In this document: one piece after another, positions 1 through 8,464 of the stretch
How the letters are laid out: every line of letters begins with the position of its first letter
How positions within the stretch are numbered: the first letter of the stretch is position 1
DNA from: Thalassotalea_A litorea
Lineage (GTDB): Bacteria > Pseudomonadota > Gammaproteobacteria > Enterobacterales > Alteromonadaceae
NCBI RefSeq assembly: GCF_043642205.1
Contig: NZ_JBHZSG010000003.1
Span: 1-64,000, forward strand
Direction: 5' to 3'
DNA length: 64,000 nucleotides
The notes under the pieces: model-generated
The model's input: the letters and a program-made list of their open reading frames with translations, nothing else
Databases searched by the model: none
Told to the model about the DNA's origin: nothing
Translations under genes and position numbers: made by a program

Positions 1-54
1 ACCATTCTCTGCAATCAAAGCCTTGCCTAAAAGCCTTTAAATTCTCACTGAGTG

Positions 55-81
55 AGCAATAATTTAATGTGATTGGTTTTA
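55..81. repeat. Short dispersed repeat overlapping the pilU stop codon
   Basis: These 27 bases match positions 20135-20161 at 25 of 27 positions. In both places the last three bases, read on the minus strand, form the TAA stop of the flanking gene. This is half of the longer imperfect palindrome seen whole at 20098-20159. Confidence 0.6.
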
Positions 82-1197
82 GTCATCAAAGCCGTCTAAC
101 GTCGCTCCTTTTAACCCACCCATGCCGGTTTGCTCGTTGGAACGTAATTTGATCATCAAACGCAAATCGTTCGGTGAGTCGGCATGATGCAAGGCATCGG
201 TGTAACTGATTTTGCCCGCCTCGTATTGATCAAATAATGCCTGATCAAAGGTTTGCATACCTAGCTCACGGGACTTGGCCATTACTTCCTTGATATCCCC
301 GACTTCGCCTTTTTTAATTAATTCCGCGATATAAGGAGAATTCAACAAGATTTCAATGGCCGCTGCACGGCCATTACCATCTCGAGTTGGTACTAGCTGC
401 TGGGCAATAATGCCGCGCAGGTTAAGCGCCAAATCAAATAATAACTTGCCGTGCTGTTCCGCTGGCACTAAGTGCATAATCCGATCAATGGCCTGGTTAG
501 CATTGTTGGCGTGGAGTGTAGCAATACACAAATGCCCGGTTTCAGCGAAACTTAAGGCATGTTCCATGATTTCCTGAGAACGGATCTCACCAATCAGGAT
601 GACATCGGGTGCCTGGCGCAAGGAACTTTTCAGCGCCGCGTCAAACGAGTCGGTATCGGTACCCACTTCCCGTTGAGTGATCATCGATTTACCATGTTCA
701 TGGACAAATTCTACCGGGTCTTCAATGGTTAGAATGTGGCCGCGGGCATTGCGATTTCGATAACCAATTAATGAGGCCATCGACGTGGACTTACCGGTAC
801 CGGTACCACCAACAAATAACACCAGGCCGCGCTTGGACATTACCACATCTTTTAAGACCTGAGGTAAGCCGAGCTGGTCAACATCGGGAATTTGCGTAAC
901 AATCCGACGAATCACCATACCTGGCATTTCCCGTTGCCAGAACGCAGATATACGAAAACGACCGATGCCATCTACCGCAATAGCGTAGTTACATTCTTTG
1001 GTTTCTTCGTACTCTTTTAACTGCTTCTCATTCATCGAACCTTCAACCAGCTCAAGGGCCGATCCATAGGTCAGTACCTGATCATCAACCGGCGTTAATT
1101 CGCCATTGATTTTGGCACTGGGAGGCAGATTCACTGTAATAAATAAATCTGAACCATCCATTTCAATCATGGTTTGCAGTAATTGATGAAAATACAT
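79..1197 (-). CDS. pilU: Type IV pilus retraction ATPase PilU
   Basis: PilT-family hexameric ATPase of 372 residues that assists PilT in retracting type IV pili at the cytoplasmic base of the pilus machine. Visible motifs are the Walker A loop GGTGTGKST (about residues 130-138), the Asp box LTIEDP (about 156-161), the Walker B region DVILIGEIR (about 198-206) and the His box TLHA (about 227-230). The start has AAGGAT a few bases upstream. It lies 14 bp downstream of pilT on the same strand, the usual pilT-pilU operon. The C-terminal half lacks the AIRNLIRE box that PilT carries, which separates the two paralogs. Its stop codon lies in a short repeat shared with other loci in the window. Confidence 0.95.
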   Translation of the reverse strand: MYFHQLLQTMIEMDGSDLFITVNLPPSAKINGELTPVDDQVLTYGSALELVEGSMNEKQLKEYEETKECNYAIAVDGIGRFRISAFWQREMPGMVIRRIVTQIPDVDQLGLPQVLKDVVMSKRGLVLFVGGTGTGKSTSMASLIGYRNRNARGHILTIEDPVEFVHEHGKSMITQREVGTDTDSFDAALKSSLRQAPDVILIGEIRSQEIMEHALSFAETGHLCIATLHANNANQAIDRIMHLVPAEQHGKLLFDLALNLRGIIAQQLVPTRDGNGRAAAIEILLNSPYIAELIKKGEVGDIKEVMAKSRELGMQTFDQALFDQYEAGKISYTDALHHADSPNDLRLMIKLRSNEQTGMGGLKGATLDGFDD

Positions 1198-1211
1198 GGG
1201 TAAATCCTTGA

Positions 1212-2255
1212 TTAATAAACCTTAAATTGGTTCTTATCTACAGCTTTTGCCATCGCATCTTCGCGCGATATCATGCCGCGGCTCAATAGATTCTGCAAAC
1301 ACTGATCCATGGTTTGCATACCATGTTGCATCCCGGTTTGAATCGCAGAGTACATTTGCGCAATCTTATCTTCACGGATCAAGTTTCGAATCGCCGGTAC
1401 ACCAATCATAATTTCGTGAGCAGCAACTCGGCCGCCACCAACTTTTTTGATCAGGGTTTGTGAAATTACCGCGCGCAGAGATTCTGACAACATAGAACGA
1501 ACCATGTCTTTTTCTTCACCCGGGAATACATCGATAATACGGTCAATCGTTTTCGGTGCTGACGTGGTGTGCAAGGTACCAAAAACCAGGTGACCGGTTT
1601 CTGCGGCAGTCATTGCCAGACGAATGGTTTCCAAGTCCCGCATCTCACCAACCAGAATCACATCGGGATCCTCACGAAGCGCCGAACGCAATGCGTTACT
1701 AAAGCTCAATGTGTCCCGGTGCACTTCCCGCTGGTTAATCAAACATTGTTTGTTAGGGTGGACGAATTCAATCGGATCTTCGATAGTCAGAATATGATCG
1801 CGCTTGGTGTCGTTAATATAATCGACCATCGCGGCAAGTGTGGTCGACTTACCTGAACCAGTAGGGCCGGTAACCAATACCAGGCCACGCGGGTTTTCTG
1901 AGATGGTTCGGAATATATCCGGACAACCTAATTGGTCCAGTGACAAAATTTCGCTAGGAATGGTACGGAAAACCGCTGCAGGCCCACGATTCTGGTTAAA
2001 GGCATTGACCCTGAAACGCGCAAGGTTAGGCACTTCAAAGGAAAAATCCACTTCCAGATTTTCTTCGTATTCTTTTCGCTGGCGATCAGTCATAATATCG
2101 TAAACCAGCGCGTTGACGTCTTTATCTTCAAGGGCGGGTACGTTAACTTTACGTACATCACCGTCTACTCGAATGGCGGGGGGCATGCCTGTAGATAGAT
2201 GTAAATCGGATGCATTGTGTTCAACACTAAATGCTAATAGTTCGGTAATATCCAT
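1212..2255 (-). CDS. pilT: Type IV pilus twitching motility ATPase PilT
   Basis: Retraction motor of type IV pili, 347 residues, the usual PilT length. From the start MDITELL the Walker A loop GPTGSGKST is at about residues 130-138, LTIEDP at about 156-161, DPDVILVGEMRD as the Walker B region, the His box TLHT, and the diagnostic C-terminal motif AIRNLIRE. A longer reading frame extends upstream to 2333, but ATG at 2255 has AAGGGA just before it and gives the family N-terminus, so it is preferred. The gene is divergent from yggS with only 42 bp between the start codons and is followed 14 bp later by pilU. Confidence 0.96.
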   Translation of the reverse strand: MDITELLAFSVEHNASDLHLSTGMPPAIRVDGDVRKVNVPALEDKDVNALVYDIMTDRQRKEYEENLEVDFSFEVPNLARFRVNAFNQNRGPAAVFRTIPSEILSLDQLGCPDIFRTISENPRGLVLVTGPTGSGKSTTLAAMVDYINDTKRDHILTIEDPIEFVHPNKQCLINQREVHRDTLSFSNALRSALREDPDVILVGEMRDLETIRLAMTAAETGHLVFGTLHTTSAPKTIDRIIDVFPGEEKDMVRSMLSESLRAVISQTLIKKVGGGRVAAHEIMIGVPAIRNLIREDKIAQMYSAIQTGMQHGMQTMDQCLQNLLSRGMISREDAMAKAVDKNQFKVY

Positions 2256-2297
2256 ACATTCCCTTAACTTATTATCATTGTTATAAAGAAATAAAAC

Positions 2298-2984
2298 ATG
2301 ACAGAAATTGCGACTAAGCTGACGCAAGTACAACAGCAGATCAGTAGCGCCTGTAATAAGGCTAACCGAAGCCCACAGGAAGTTACTCTCTTAGCGGTCA
2401 GCAAAACAAAATCAGCTCAGTTAATTCAACAGGCCATTGACGCGGGACAACGAAATTTTGGTGAGAATTATGTCCAGGAAGCTGTAACTAAAATCCAGCA
2501 ACTTGCTCACAACTCTGACCTTATTTGGCATTTTATCGGTCCCATACAAGCCAATAAAACCCGTCTAATCGCTGAAAATTTTTCCTGGGTACATAGTGTA
2601 GATCGGGAAAAAATCGCCAAACGTCTGAATGAACAACGTGCTGTTAACATTACCCCCCTGAACGTTTGTTTACAAGTGAATATTAGTGACGAGCAATCGA
2701 AATCCGGGGTTGGTGTTCAAGAATTATTCGCACTTGCAGATTTTGTCAGCAATTGTAAACAGTTACGATTGCGTGGAGTGATGGCAATTCCGGAGAAAAC
2801 CGATAATATTGGTCATCGTTTACAGCAATTTTCGGCGATGGAAAACCTCTATCAACAACTTAAGTTACGTTACCCCCAAGTGGATACTTTATCGATGGGA
2901 ATGAGTAATGATATGGAACAGGCGATTGCCTGTCATTCTACGATGGTACGCATCGGCACCGCCATATTTGGCAAGCGGGACTAA
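2298..2984 (+). CDS. yggS: YggS/PipY family PLP homeostasis protein
   Basis: Single-domain alanine-racemase-fold protein of 228 residues that binds pyridoxal phosphate and maintains vitamin B6 and amino-acid balance; it is not an enzyme in known members. The PLP lysine sits in LLAVSKTK (about Lys36). GENYVQE, the WHFIGP segment and the C-terminal SMGMSND signature are all present. It is the first gene of yggS-proC-yggT, 75 bp before proC, and is transcribed away from pilT. The ribosome binding site is only a weak A-rich stretch, and part of its promoter must lie in or beside pilT because the gap is so short. Confidence 0.95.
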   Translation: MTEIATKLTQVQQQISSACNKANRSPQEVTLLAVSKTKSAQLIQQAIDAGQRNFGENYVQEAVTKIQQLAHNSDLIWHFIGPIQANKTRLIAENFSWVHSVDREKIAKRLNEQRAVNITPLNVCLQVNISDEQSKSGVGVQELFALADFVSNCKQLRLRGVMAIPEKTDNIGHRLQQFSAMENLYQQLKLRYPQVDTLSMGMSNDMEQAIACHSTMVRIGTAIFGKRD

Positions 2985-3059
2985 ACATCAACCAAAATTC
3001 TGGTGCCCTACATTGGTCCTGTTTTGGTTACCATTAATGCAATAGATTAGTGAATAAAT

Positions 3060-3884
3060 ATGAGCAAAAATATTATCGCCTTTATCGGCGCCGGCAATAT
3101 GAGCCGGGCTATCATCGCCGGGTTAGTCGCTAATGGCTATCCGGCAAAAAACATCATCGCCGCAAACCCTGGTATGGGCAAGCTTGAAGCTTTGCAGCAA
3201 GAGTTTAACATACAGGTGACGCAGGATAATGTTCAAGCCTGTGCGCAGGCCGAACTTGTGGTTTTAGCGGTAAAACCCCATTTAATACAGTCGGTATGTC
3301 AGCAGCTCGCTGCAGACGTAGATTTAACCTTAAAATGCTTTGTCAGCGTTGCTGCCGGGGTTAACATTGCTCCGATGCAATCGGCGTTAGGTTTTGCCGC
3401 GCCGATTATTCGTTGTATGCCAAACACACCTTCGCAGTTGGGCCTTGGTGTCAGCGGTATGTTTGCCTCCAATGAGGTGAGCGAAGAGCAAAAACAACTG
3501 GCGAGTCGATTAATGGCCAGTGTCGGTATCGTGCAGTGGTTAAGCAGTGAAGCACAAATCGATGATTTGATCGCCGTGTCTGGTTCCGGACCAGCGTATT
3601 TCTTCGCATTTATGGAAGCAATGCAAGCCAAAGCTATGGCCTTAGGGTTTGATAAACAACAAGCCAGAGCTCTGGTACAACAAACCGCATTAGGTGCCGC
3701 CCAAATGGTTGTCGAAAATAGCGGCGAGGAAATTGCAACCTTGCGTGAAAATGTCACCTCAAAAGGTGGGACAACGCAACAAGCGCTAATGACCTTTGCT
3801 GACGGTGGTTTGCCACAATTGGTCGATAAAGCCATGCAAGCAGCAAAAGACCGGGCCATAGACATGGCCAAAGATAACGCATAA
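3060..3884 (+). CDS. proC: Pyrroline-5-carboxylate reductase
   Basis: Last step of proline synthesis: NAD(P)H reduction of 1-pyrroline-5-carboxylate to proline in the cytoplasm. 274 residues, normal length. The N-terminal Rossmann loop FIGAGNMS is at about residues 8-15. The middle has AVKPH, and the C-terminal dimerisation domain has SGSGPAYFF and the P5CR signature region VTSKGGTTQQAL. It lies between yggS and yggT, 75 bp and 51 bp away, an arrangement common in gammaproteobacteria. A long antisense frame over this gene is a coding shadow. Confidence 0.96.
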   Translation: MSKNIIAFIGAGNMSRAIIAGLVANGYPAKNIIAANPGMGKLEALQQEFNIQVTQDNVQACAQAELVVLAVKPHLIQSVCQQLAADVDLTLKCFVSVAAGVNIAPMQSALGFAAPIIRCMPNTPSQLGLGVSGMFASNEVSEEQKQLASRLMASVGIVQWLSSEAQIDDLIAVSGSGPAYFFAFMEAMQAKAMALGFDKQQARALVQQTALGAAQMVVENSGEEIATLRENVTSKGGTTQQALMTFADGGLPQLVDKAMQAAKDRAIDMAKDNA

Positions 3885-3935
3885 CCATATAAACCTGATA
3901 TTGTTGATATAGTTAATAAAAACTTTGGAGAATTC

Positions 3936-4484
3936 ATGGAAGCTGTCAATTTCCTGCTTACCTTTTTGTTTGACACGTATGTAATGATTCTGTTGCTCAG
4001 AGTCTGGCTGCAACTCGCAAGAGCGGATTTTTACAATCCATTTAGCCAATTTGTCGTCAAAGCCACTGCACCTGTTGTGAATCCGTTTCGACGCATAATC
4101 CCCGGCTTAGGCGGTATCGATATGGCAACCATTGTTGTCGCAATATTAATAAGCATCGCCAAGTTTGTGGTGTTATCCATCGTTAATGGCGCTCCGGTCG
4201 ATTTGCTTTTGTTCGTGATTGTTGGGGCATTATTTGCCATTAAACAAGCTGGATTTTTAATATTCTGGGTCATGATATTGATGGCATTGATGAGTTGGGT
4301 GGTGCAAAGCGGCAATCCAGTGCAATTTTTATTTCACCAGTTAACGCAACCGATTCTCAATCCGATCCGACGCATTTTACCGGATATGGGTGGGTTGGAT
4401 CTGTCAGTTTTGATCGCGCTAGTCGGTTTGAATTTTCTTAATTTATTTCTCGGCGGATTCGTTCCCTACTGGCATTCATTGTAA
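3936..4484 (+). CDS. yggT: YggT family integral membrane protein
   Basis: 182 residues with two consecutive YGGT modules, each a hydrophobic helix followed by an amphipathic stretch ending in a motif like NPFRRIIPGLGGID (first copy, about 49-62) and NPIRRILPDMGGLD (second copy, about 138-151). The function of the family is not firmly established; a role in osmotic or membrane homeostasis has been suggested. RBS TTTGGAG precedes the start. Transcription probably ends at the strong hairpin just after the stop. In many relatives yggU (DUF167) follows directly, but it is not here. Confidence 0.92.
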   Translation: MEAVNFLLTFLFDTYVMILLLRVWLQLARADFYNPFSQFVVKATAPVVNPFRRIIPGLGGIDMATIVVAILISIAKFVVLSIVNGAPVDLLLFVIVGALFAIKQAGFLIFWVMILMALMSWVVQSGNPVQFLFHQLTQPILNPIRRILPDMGGLDLSVLIALVGLNFLNLFLGGFVPYWHSL

Positions 4485-4495
4485 TTCCCATGTCA

Positions 4496-4519
4496 AAAGC
4501 GCCCTTCCCCGGGCGCTTT
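4496..4519 (+). terminator. Rho-independent terminator after yggT
   Basis: Perfect 9-bp stem AAAGCGCCC / GGGCGCTTT with a six-base loop, beginning 11 bases after the yggT stop and followed by a short T-rich stretch. It closes the yggS-proC-yggT unit. Confidence 0.85.
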
Positions 4520-4608
4520 GTTCCTCCCATACCCAAACTCTCATAAAATCAGTATGATAGGCTTTTGGGAAAGGCTTCAGGCAGCGATTAAACGGCAAGT
4601 TACATTGC

Positions 4609-4631
4609 CAGAACCTACAGCAAGGGTTCTG
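4609..4631. repeat. Small inverted repeat in the DUF4426 promoter region
   Basis: CAGAACC and GGTTCTG form a 7-bp stem with a 9-base loop, upstream of a TATAAT at 4663-4668 that is a plausible -10 for the next gene. No good -35 is seen at the right distance. It could be an operator or chance. Confidence 0.35.
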
Positions 4632-4692
4632 AATTGGGAAATTCGCGACGCCGCAGAGCTGTTATAATTAAACTAGATTGAATGAGCTGGAA

Positions 4693-5142
4693 ATGAATAT
4701 GTTTAAACCTTGGATATTAGCGGTTATCTGCCTGAGCTTTATCGGCACAGCTTATGCTCAACAACCGGAAACGTACGTCAAACAACTGGGTAAAATGGAA
4801 GTCCACTACATTGGTATACCCACCTCATTTTTAACCCCGGAAGTTGCGCAAAGCTACAAAATTGAACGGAGTCGTTATCGTGGCTTACTTAACATCGTAG
4901 CTCTGGATACCACCAGTGATGAGAAACCGGCGTTGTCTGTCGGTATTTCCGGTACCGCCACAAATCTGGTGGGTCAAACCTTTAAGCTGGAATTTAACAA
5001 AATTACCGAAGGCAAGGCCATCTATTATTTGGCGACCGTGGATTATCCAAATGATGAAACCTATCGCTTTGACATATTGATTAACAATAAAGGCGATGAG
5101 CAACGCTTAAAGTTTACCCAAAAATTTTATGTTGATGAGTAA
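4693..5142 (+). CDS. DUF4426 domain periplasmic protein
   Basis: 149 residues from ATG 4693 (a TTG lies 15 bases upstream and another ATG 6 bases downstream). The N-terminus is a clear signal peptide, hydrophobic and ending TAYA before QQPETYV, so the protein is exported. The rest is beta-rich with no catalytic motif visible. I recognise the DUF4426 family, found between yggT/yggU and rdgB in Vibrio and Alteromonadales; its function is unknown. It has its own TATAAT-like -10 and is separated from yggT by a terminator, so it is probably an independent unit. Confidence 0.75.
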   Translation: MNMFKPWILAVICLSFIGTAYAQQPETYVKQLGKMEVHYIGIPTSFLTPEVAQSYKIERSRYRGLLNIVALDTTSDEKPALSVGISGTATNLVGQTFKLEFNKITEGKAIYYLATVDYPNDETYRFDILINNKGDEQRLKFTQKFYVDE

Positions 5143-5475
5143 TTACGACGAATAACAACACTTATGAAAATCGGCTAAATGCCTGTGCTATGTCAGTGCT
5201 ATGTCAGAACGGATGACGTTTTGTTCGAGCGGAGAATAAAAACTATCAAGGTTTATTATTCGCTAAAACGCTGGACAGAAACCCCCTATTTCTGCCCGGC
5301 ACCTCATCAATCTTTTTCATCACCCTAGCACTACCACTTCTAAATTGTGTAATGGGTGGTATAAGTTTGAGAATGCGGTATCATGCCGCATTTTTTAATG
5401 CTCGTTCATTCGCATTTTATGAACGCGTGGGTGCAACAACGCACTGACTCTAACGTATCAGGACGGAAGCGAAAC
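5143..5475. other. Intergenic region with hairpins and an 11-bp tandem repeat
   Basis: No coding sequence seen. It holds a tandem duplication of GTGCTATGTCA (5185-5206), an imperfect hairpin (5228-5264, arms about 13 bases with two mismatches) and a clear intrinsic terminator near the end (5372-5396). The terminator stands 230 bases after the previous stop and 80 before rdgB, so the region could also hold a short non-coding transcript. Confidence 0.5.
5372..5396 (+). terminator. Intrinsic terminator upstream of rdgB
   Basis: Stem AATGCGG / CCGCATT with a seven-base loop, followed by a run of T. It ends transcription coming from DUF4426 or from an unannotated transcript in the gap, and means rdgB-hemW needs a promoter beyond this point or depends on read-through. 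Confidence 0.85.
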
Positions 5476-6075
5476 ATGAAACAATCCATCGTATTGGCCA
5501 CCGGTAATCCCGGCAAAGTCAAAGAGCTTTCTGAGCTTTTGCAAGAGCATCACATTGAAGTATTACCACAAAGTCGCTTTGATGTTGCGGATGTCGCAGA
5601 AACTGGCACCACCTTTGTAGAAAATGCCATTATCAAAGCCCGTCACGCGGCAAAATGTACTGGCTTACCCGCCATCGCTGATGATTCTGGTCTGGAAGTC
5701 GATTTTCTTAACGGACAACCCGGCATTTATTCAGCGCGCTATGGCGGTGAAGCGGGTAATGACGGCGCTAATAACGAAAAACTGATGGCCGCCATGGCGG
5801 ATGCTGACAACAAACAACGAAGTGCGCGATTTCAATGTGTGTTGGTTTATATGCGACACGCTGACGATTCGACACCGGTTATTTGCCATGGCACCTGGGA
5901 AGGTAGCATTGTCACTGAAGCACAAGGCGATCAAGGTTTCGGATACGACCCGTTATTCTGGGTAGATGCTCATCAATGTACGTCAGCGCAGTTACCTCGC
6001 GCGGTTAAGAATCAATTAAGCCATCGCGGCAAGGCGTTAAAACAATTGTTAGCGCATTTTCAACAGCTGGATTAA
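5476..6075 (+). CDS. rdgB: dITP/XTP pyrophosphatase (HAM1 family)
   Basis: Hydrolyses non-canonical purine triphosphates (dITP, XTP) to monophosphates, keeping them out of DNA and RNA. 199 residues from the ATG at 5476; an in-frame extension to 5383 runs through the upstream terminator and is rejected. Motifs are the N-terminal LATGNPGKVKEL, the ADDSGLEVD active-site segment, GIYSARYGG, the substrate-binding GYDPLF and the C-terminal SHRGKAL. A GGACGGAAG stretch precedes the start. hemW begins three bases after the stop, so the two are translationally linked, as in other gammaproteobacteria. Confidence 0.96.
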   Translation: MKQSIVLATGNPGKVKELSELLQEHHIEVLPQSRFDVADVAETGTTFVENAIIKARHAAKCTGLPAIADDSGLEVDFLNGQPGIYSARYGGEAGNDGANNEKLMAAMADADNKQRSARFQCVLVYMRHADDSTPVICHGTWEGSIVTEAQGDQGFGYDPLFWVDAHQCTSAQLPRAVKNQLSHRGKALKQLLAHFQQLD

Positions 6076-6078
6076 ATC

Positions 6079-7224
6079 GTGCTTATCTCCCCACCGCTGT
6101 CTCTGTATATCCATATTCCCTGGTGTGTGCAAAAGTGTCCTTATTGTGATTTTAATTCACACGCCCTGAAACAGGATATTGATGAACCCGCCTATGTGGC
6201 TGCTCTGTTAAACGACCTTAACGATGATATCGACCGCTTCACGATTGACCGACCTTTGCATTCGATTTTTATTGGCGGTGGCACCCCAAGCTTGTTCTCA
6301 CCTAACGCTATCGGCAGTATTCTTGATGGCGTTGGCCAGCGCCTGCACATAGGTAGTGATACCGAAATTACTCTTGAAGCAAATCCCGGCACCGTTGAAG
6401 CCGACAAGTTTAAGGGCTTTGCCAGTGCCGGTGTAAACCGTCTATCGATTGGCGTACAAAGTTTTGCCTCCGATAAGTTAATTAAACTGGGACGAATTCA
6501 TGACTCTGGGCAAGCGATTCGTGCCGCAGAGATGGCCCATCATGCCGGCATTCGTAGTTTTAATCTGGATTTGATGCATGGTCTGGAAAATCAAAATGTC
6601 GGCCATGCGCTCGACGATTTACGCCAGGCCATTGCGCTTAATCCACAACACCTTTCCTGGTATCAACTGACTATCGAGCCCAATACCGCTTTTTATTCAA
6701 AACCTCCGACATTGCCCGTAGACGAAACACTGTGGGAGATCCAGGAGCAAGGGTTTGAGTTGCTTAAAAGCGCCGGGTATCAGCAATACGAAATTTCAGC
6801 ATTTAGTAAAGGTGAACAGTTCCAGAGCCAGCACAATCTCAACTATTGGCAAAATGGGGATTATCTGGGAATTGGCTGCGGTGCTCATGGCAAAATAACC
6901 GATATCAGCGGGCAAACCATTCACCGTACGGTAAAGGTAAAACACCCGAAAGGCTATCTGCAAAAAGATCGCCAGGCACTGGATCACTGGCACCAGGTCG
7001 CTCAGGCCGAACGACCATTTGAATATATGATGAACCGTCTACGTTTGTTCAAACCGTTTACCTTGTTGGATTATCAACAAGCTACCGGCCTGGGCGAAGA
7101 CAGCATCAAAGAACCGCTACAACAGGCAACCACTAAAGGATTGCTGCTAAAAGAGGGCGACCAGTATCGGGTCACTGAACAAGGTCATCGTTACCTGAAT
7201 GATTTGCTCGCCCTGTTTTTATAA
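6079..7224 (+). CDS. hemW: Radical SAM heme chaperone HemW
   Basis: 381 residues, related to the oxygen-independent coproporphyrinogen oxidase HemN but shorter; HemW members bind heme and are thought to deliver it rather than oxidise coproporphyrinogen. The radical-SAM CxxxCxxC cluster is in WCVQKCPYCDF (Cys16, 20, 23), followed by GGGTPSLF and LEANPGT. HemW lacks the extra N-terminal segment of true HemN, and so does this one. It starts with GTG three bases after rdgB. The 3' end abuts a convergent small gene: the opposing stop codons lie side by side. Confidence 0.93.
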   Translation: MLISPPLSLYIHIPWCVQKCPYCDFNSHALKQDIDEPAYVAALLNDLNDDIDRFTIDRPLHSIFIGGGTPSLFSPNAIGSILDGVGQRLHIGSDTEITLEANPGTVEADKFKGFASAGVNRLSIGVQSFASDKLIKLGRIHDSGQAIRAAEMAHHAGIRSFNLDLMHGLENQNVGHALDDLRQAIALNPQHLSWYQLTIEPNTAFYSKPPTLPVDETLWEIQEQGFELLKSAGYQQYEISAFSKGEQFQSQHNLNYWQNGDYLGIGCGAHGKITDISGQTIHRTVKVKHPKGYLQKDRQALDHWHQVAQAERPFEYMMNRLRLFKPFTLLDYQQATGLGEDSIKEPLQQATTKGLLLKEGDQYRVTEQGHRYLNDLLALFL

Positions 7225-7437
7225 GTTATCGATTTCACTTTTCAGATCGTATCCTTTATCGGTTACGATTTTTTCCAATGTTTCGATACGCTGCTTCATT
7301 TCGCCGATTTCATTCATTAATTCATCATGTTTTTTTCGCGAACGTTGATTGTTGTGTTGAAGCTTCTGACGTTGATTAAAGTATTCGTATATGAGTGAAC
7401 ATACAACGATAATAATGACAAAATTAAATACGCTCAT
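7219..7437 (-). CDS. Small PspB-like membrane protein
   Basis: 72 residues: one N-terminal membrane helix (about 4-20) and then a charged coiled coil with QRIETLEKIV near the C-terminus. This layout and the RIxxLExIL-like pattern resemble phage-shock protein B, which in Escherichia coli helps PspC control PspA. No pspA, pspC or pspF is nearby, so a role in that response is only inferred from the resemblance. It converges on hemW with overlapping 3' ends. A generic small membrane coiled-coil protein is the alternative. Confidence 0.6.
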   Translation of the reverse strand: MSVFNFVIIIVVCSLIYEYFNQRQKLQHNNQRSRKKHDELMNEIGEMKQRIETLEKIVTDKGYDLKSEIDNL

Positions 7438-7674
7438 AGTGCTTTTCTTCTCTTAATTCACATAGCCCAAAAGGTTAAGGTCATTGGTTAAATAAGTTGA
7501 TTATTATAGAATAAGCAATTTACAGACCAACGCCAAAGCAATTTCAAAATCTAATACAAAACAGTCAATTAGGTAGCATTGGCAACCTTATATGACACAA
7601 TTAGCTAAACTAAGTTAGAGTTATTCGACCAGTTTTTAGTTAAATCAACCACATTAAAGGGATAAATTGATTCC

Positions 7675-8181
7675 ATGACGAGTGAGATACAAAGCTTAGA
7701 TGAACGTTTTATGCAAGCTGCGATGGAAGAAGCGCAACGAGCAGCATCGCTTGGTGAAATCCCGGTTGGTGCGGTATTAGTTCATAATGGTGAAATTATC
7801 GCCCGCGGGTGTAACCAGAGTATTACCTTAAACGATCCTTCCGCCCATGCTGAAATGCAGGCAATACGCGAAGCTGGGCAAGTACTTAATAATTATCGAA
7901 TGCTCGACTGTACACTCTATGTCACCCTGGAACCTTGCCCTATGTGCACCGGTCTGCTGGTGCATAGTCGTATTAAACGCCTGGTTTTTGCGGCAAGCGA
8001 CGCAAAAACCGGTGCCTGTGGAAGCGTCTTTAATTTAGCGCAATCAGAACAATTGAACCACCAGTTAGAGATCACCGGCGGCGTTCTCGCTCAACCATGT
8101 TCACAATACTTATCAGCATTTTTTAAAACGCGACGAGAACAAAAGAAAAAGGAAAAGCTTGCCCGGCGCCGCGAATCATAA
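7675..8181 (+). CDS. tadA: tRNA-specific adenosine deaminase
   Basis: Converts A34 to inosine in the tRNA-Arg(ACG) anticodon. 168 residues. The zinc and catalytic motifs are HAE (His58, Glu60) and PCPMC (Cys88, Cys91), the standard deaminase pair. The C-terminus is basic (RREQKKKEKLARRRE), typical of tRNA-binding TadA. A plausible AAAGGGA lies before the start. It stands alone, with 237 bp upstream shared with the divergent PspB-like gene. mltF converges on it from the right, with a small gene between. Confidence 0.95.
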   Translation: MTSEIQSLDERFMQAAMEEAQRAASLGEIPVGAVLVHNGEIIARGCNQSITLNDPSAHAEMQAIREAGQVLNNYRMLDCTLYVTLEPCPMCTGLLVHSRIKRLVFAASDAKTGACGSVFNLAQSEQLNHQLEITGGVLAQPCSQYLSAFFKTRREQKKKEKLARRRES

Positions 8182-8290
8182 TCAGCAAGCTGACGTTGAT
8201 ATATTTGCAGGCCTAAGTGCTGGATTATATCCATTCCAGCAATTCCTTTAAGCAATAGAATCTTGCTGGCATCCAGCCAGGGGTTAAGGG

Positions 8291-8413
8291 TTAAGTACCG
8301 CTCTGACTTTGTAACACCACTCGAAAGAATACTCGATAGCGGGAATTGACTTTGCGATGCGTTGAGCGCGCCTGGCGACGTCGATGGTTTGCTCTTAATG
8401 CTTTTCTTTTCAT
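8291..8413 (-). CDS. 40-residue very basic protein
   Basis: The reading frame of 40 residues begins MKRKALRANHRRR and is packed with Arg, Lys and His. Support for translation comes from an excellent ribosome binding site, ACGGAGG, six bases before the ATG at 8413, much stronger than most in this window. The composition suggests nucleic-acid or ribosome binding; I do not recognise the family. An in-frame extension to 8476 lacks such a site. The leader contains an 8-bp hairpin and a competing 6-bp pairing that involves the bases right after the GGAGG. A longer antisense frame through 8091-8492 is probably spurious. Confidence 0.55.
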   Translation of the reverse strand: MKRKALRANHRRRQARSTHRKVNSRYRVFFRVVLQSQSGT

Positions 8414-8434
8414 GACAACCTCCGTTAATACCGC

Positions 8435-8464
8435 CAACGATGCAATCGAATATCCACATCGTTG
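8435..8464 (-). promoter_or_regulatory. Leader hairpin of the 40-residue protein
   Basis: CAACGATG (8435-8442) and CATCGTTG (8457-8464) form a perfect 8-bp stem just upstream of the GGAGG. GACAAC (8414-8419, plus strand), next to the start codon, can instead pair with GTTGTC (8461-8466). The two structures exclude each other, so a translational switch is possible but not shown. Confidence 0.4.

Noticed and set aside
2256..2333. N-terminal extension of PilT
   Set aside because: ATG 2255 has a clear ribosome binding site and the family start; the extension overlaps yggS coding sequence.
3299..3976. Long antisense frame over proC
   Set aside because: It mirrors the codon structure of proC, which is fully supported by motifs; no ribosome binding site or independent domain is seen.
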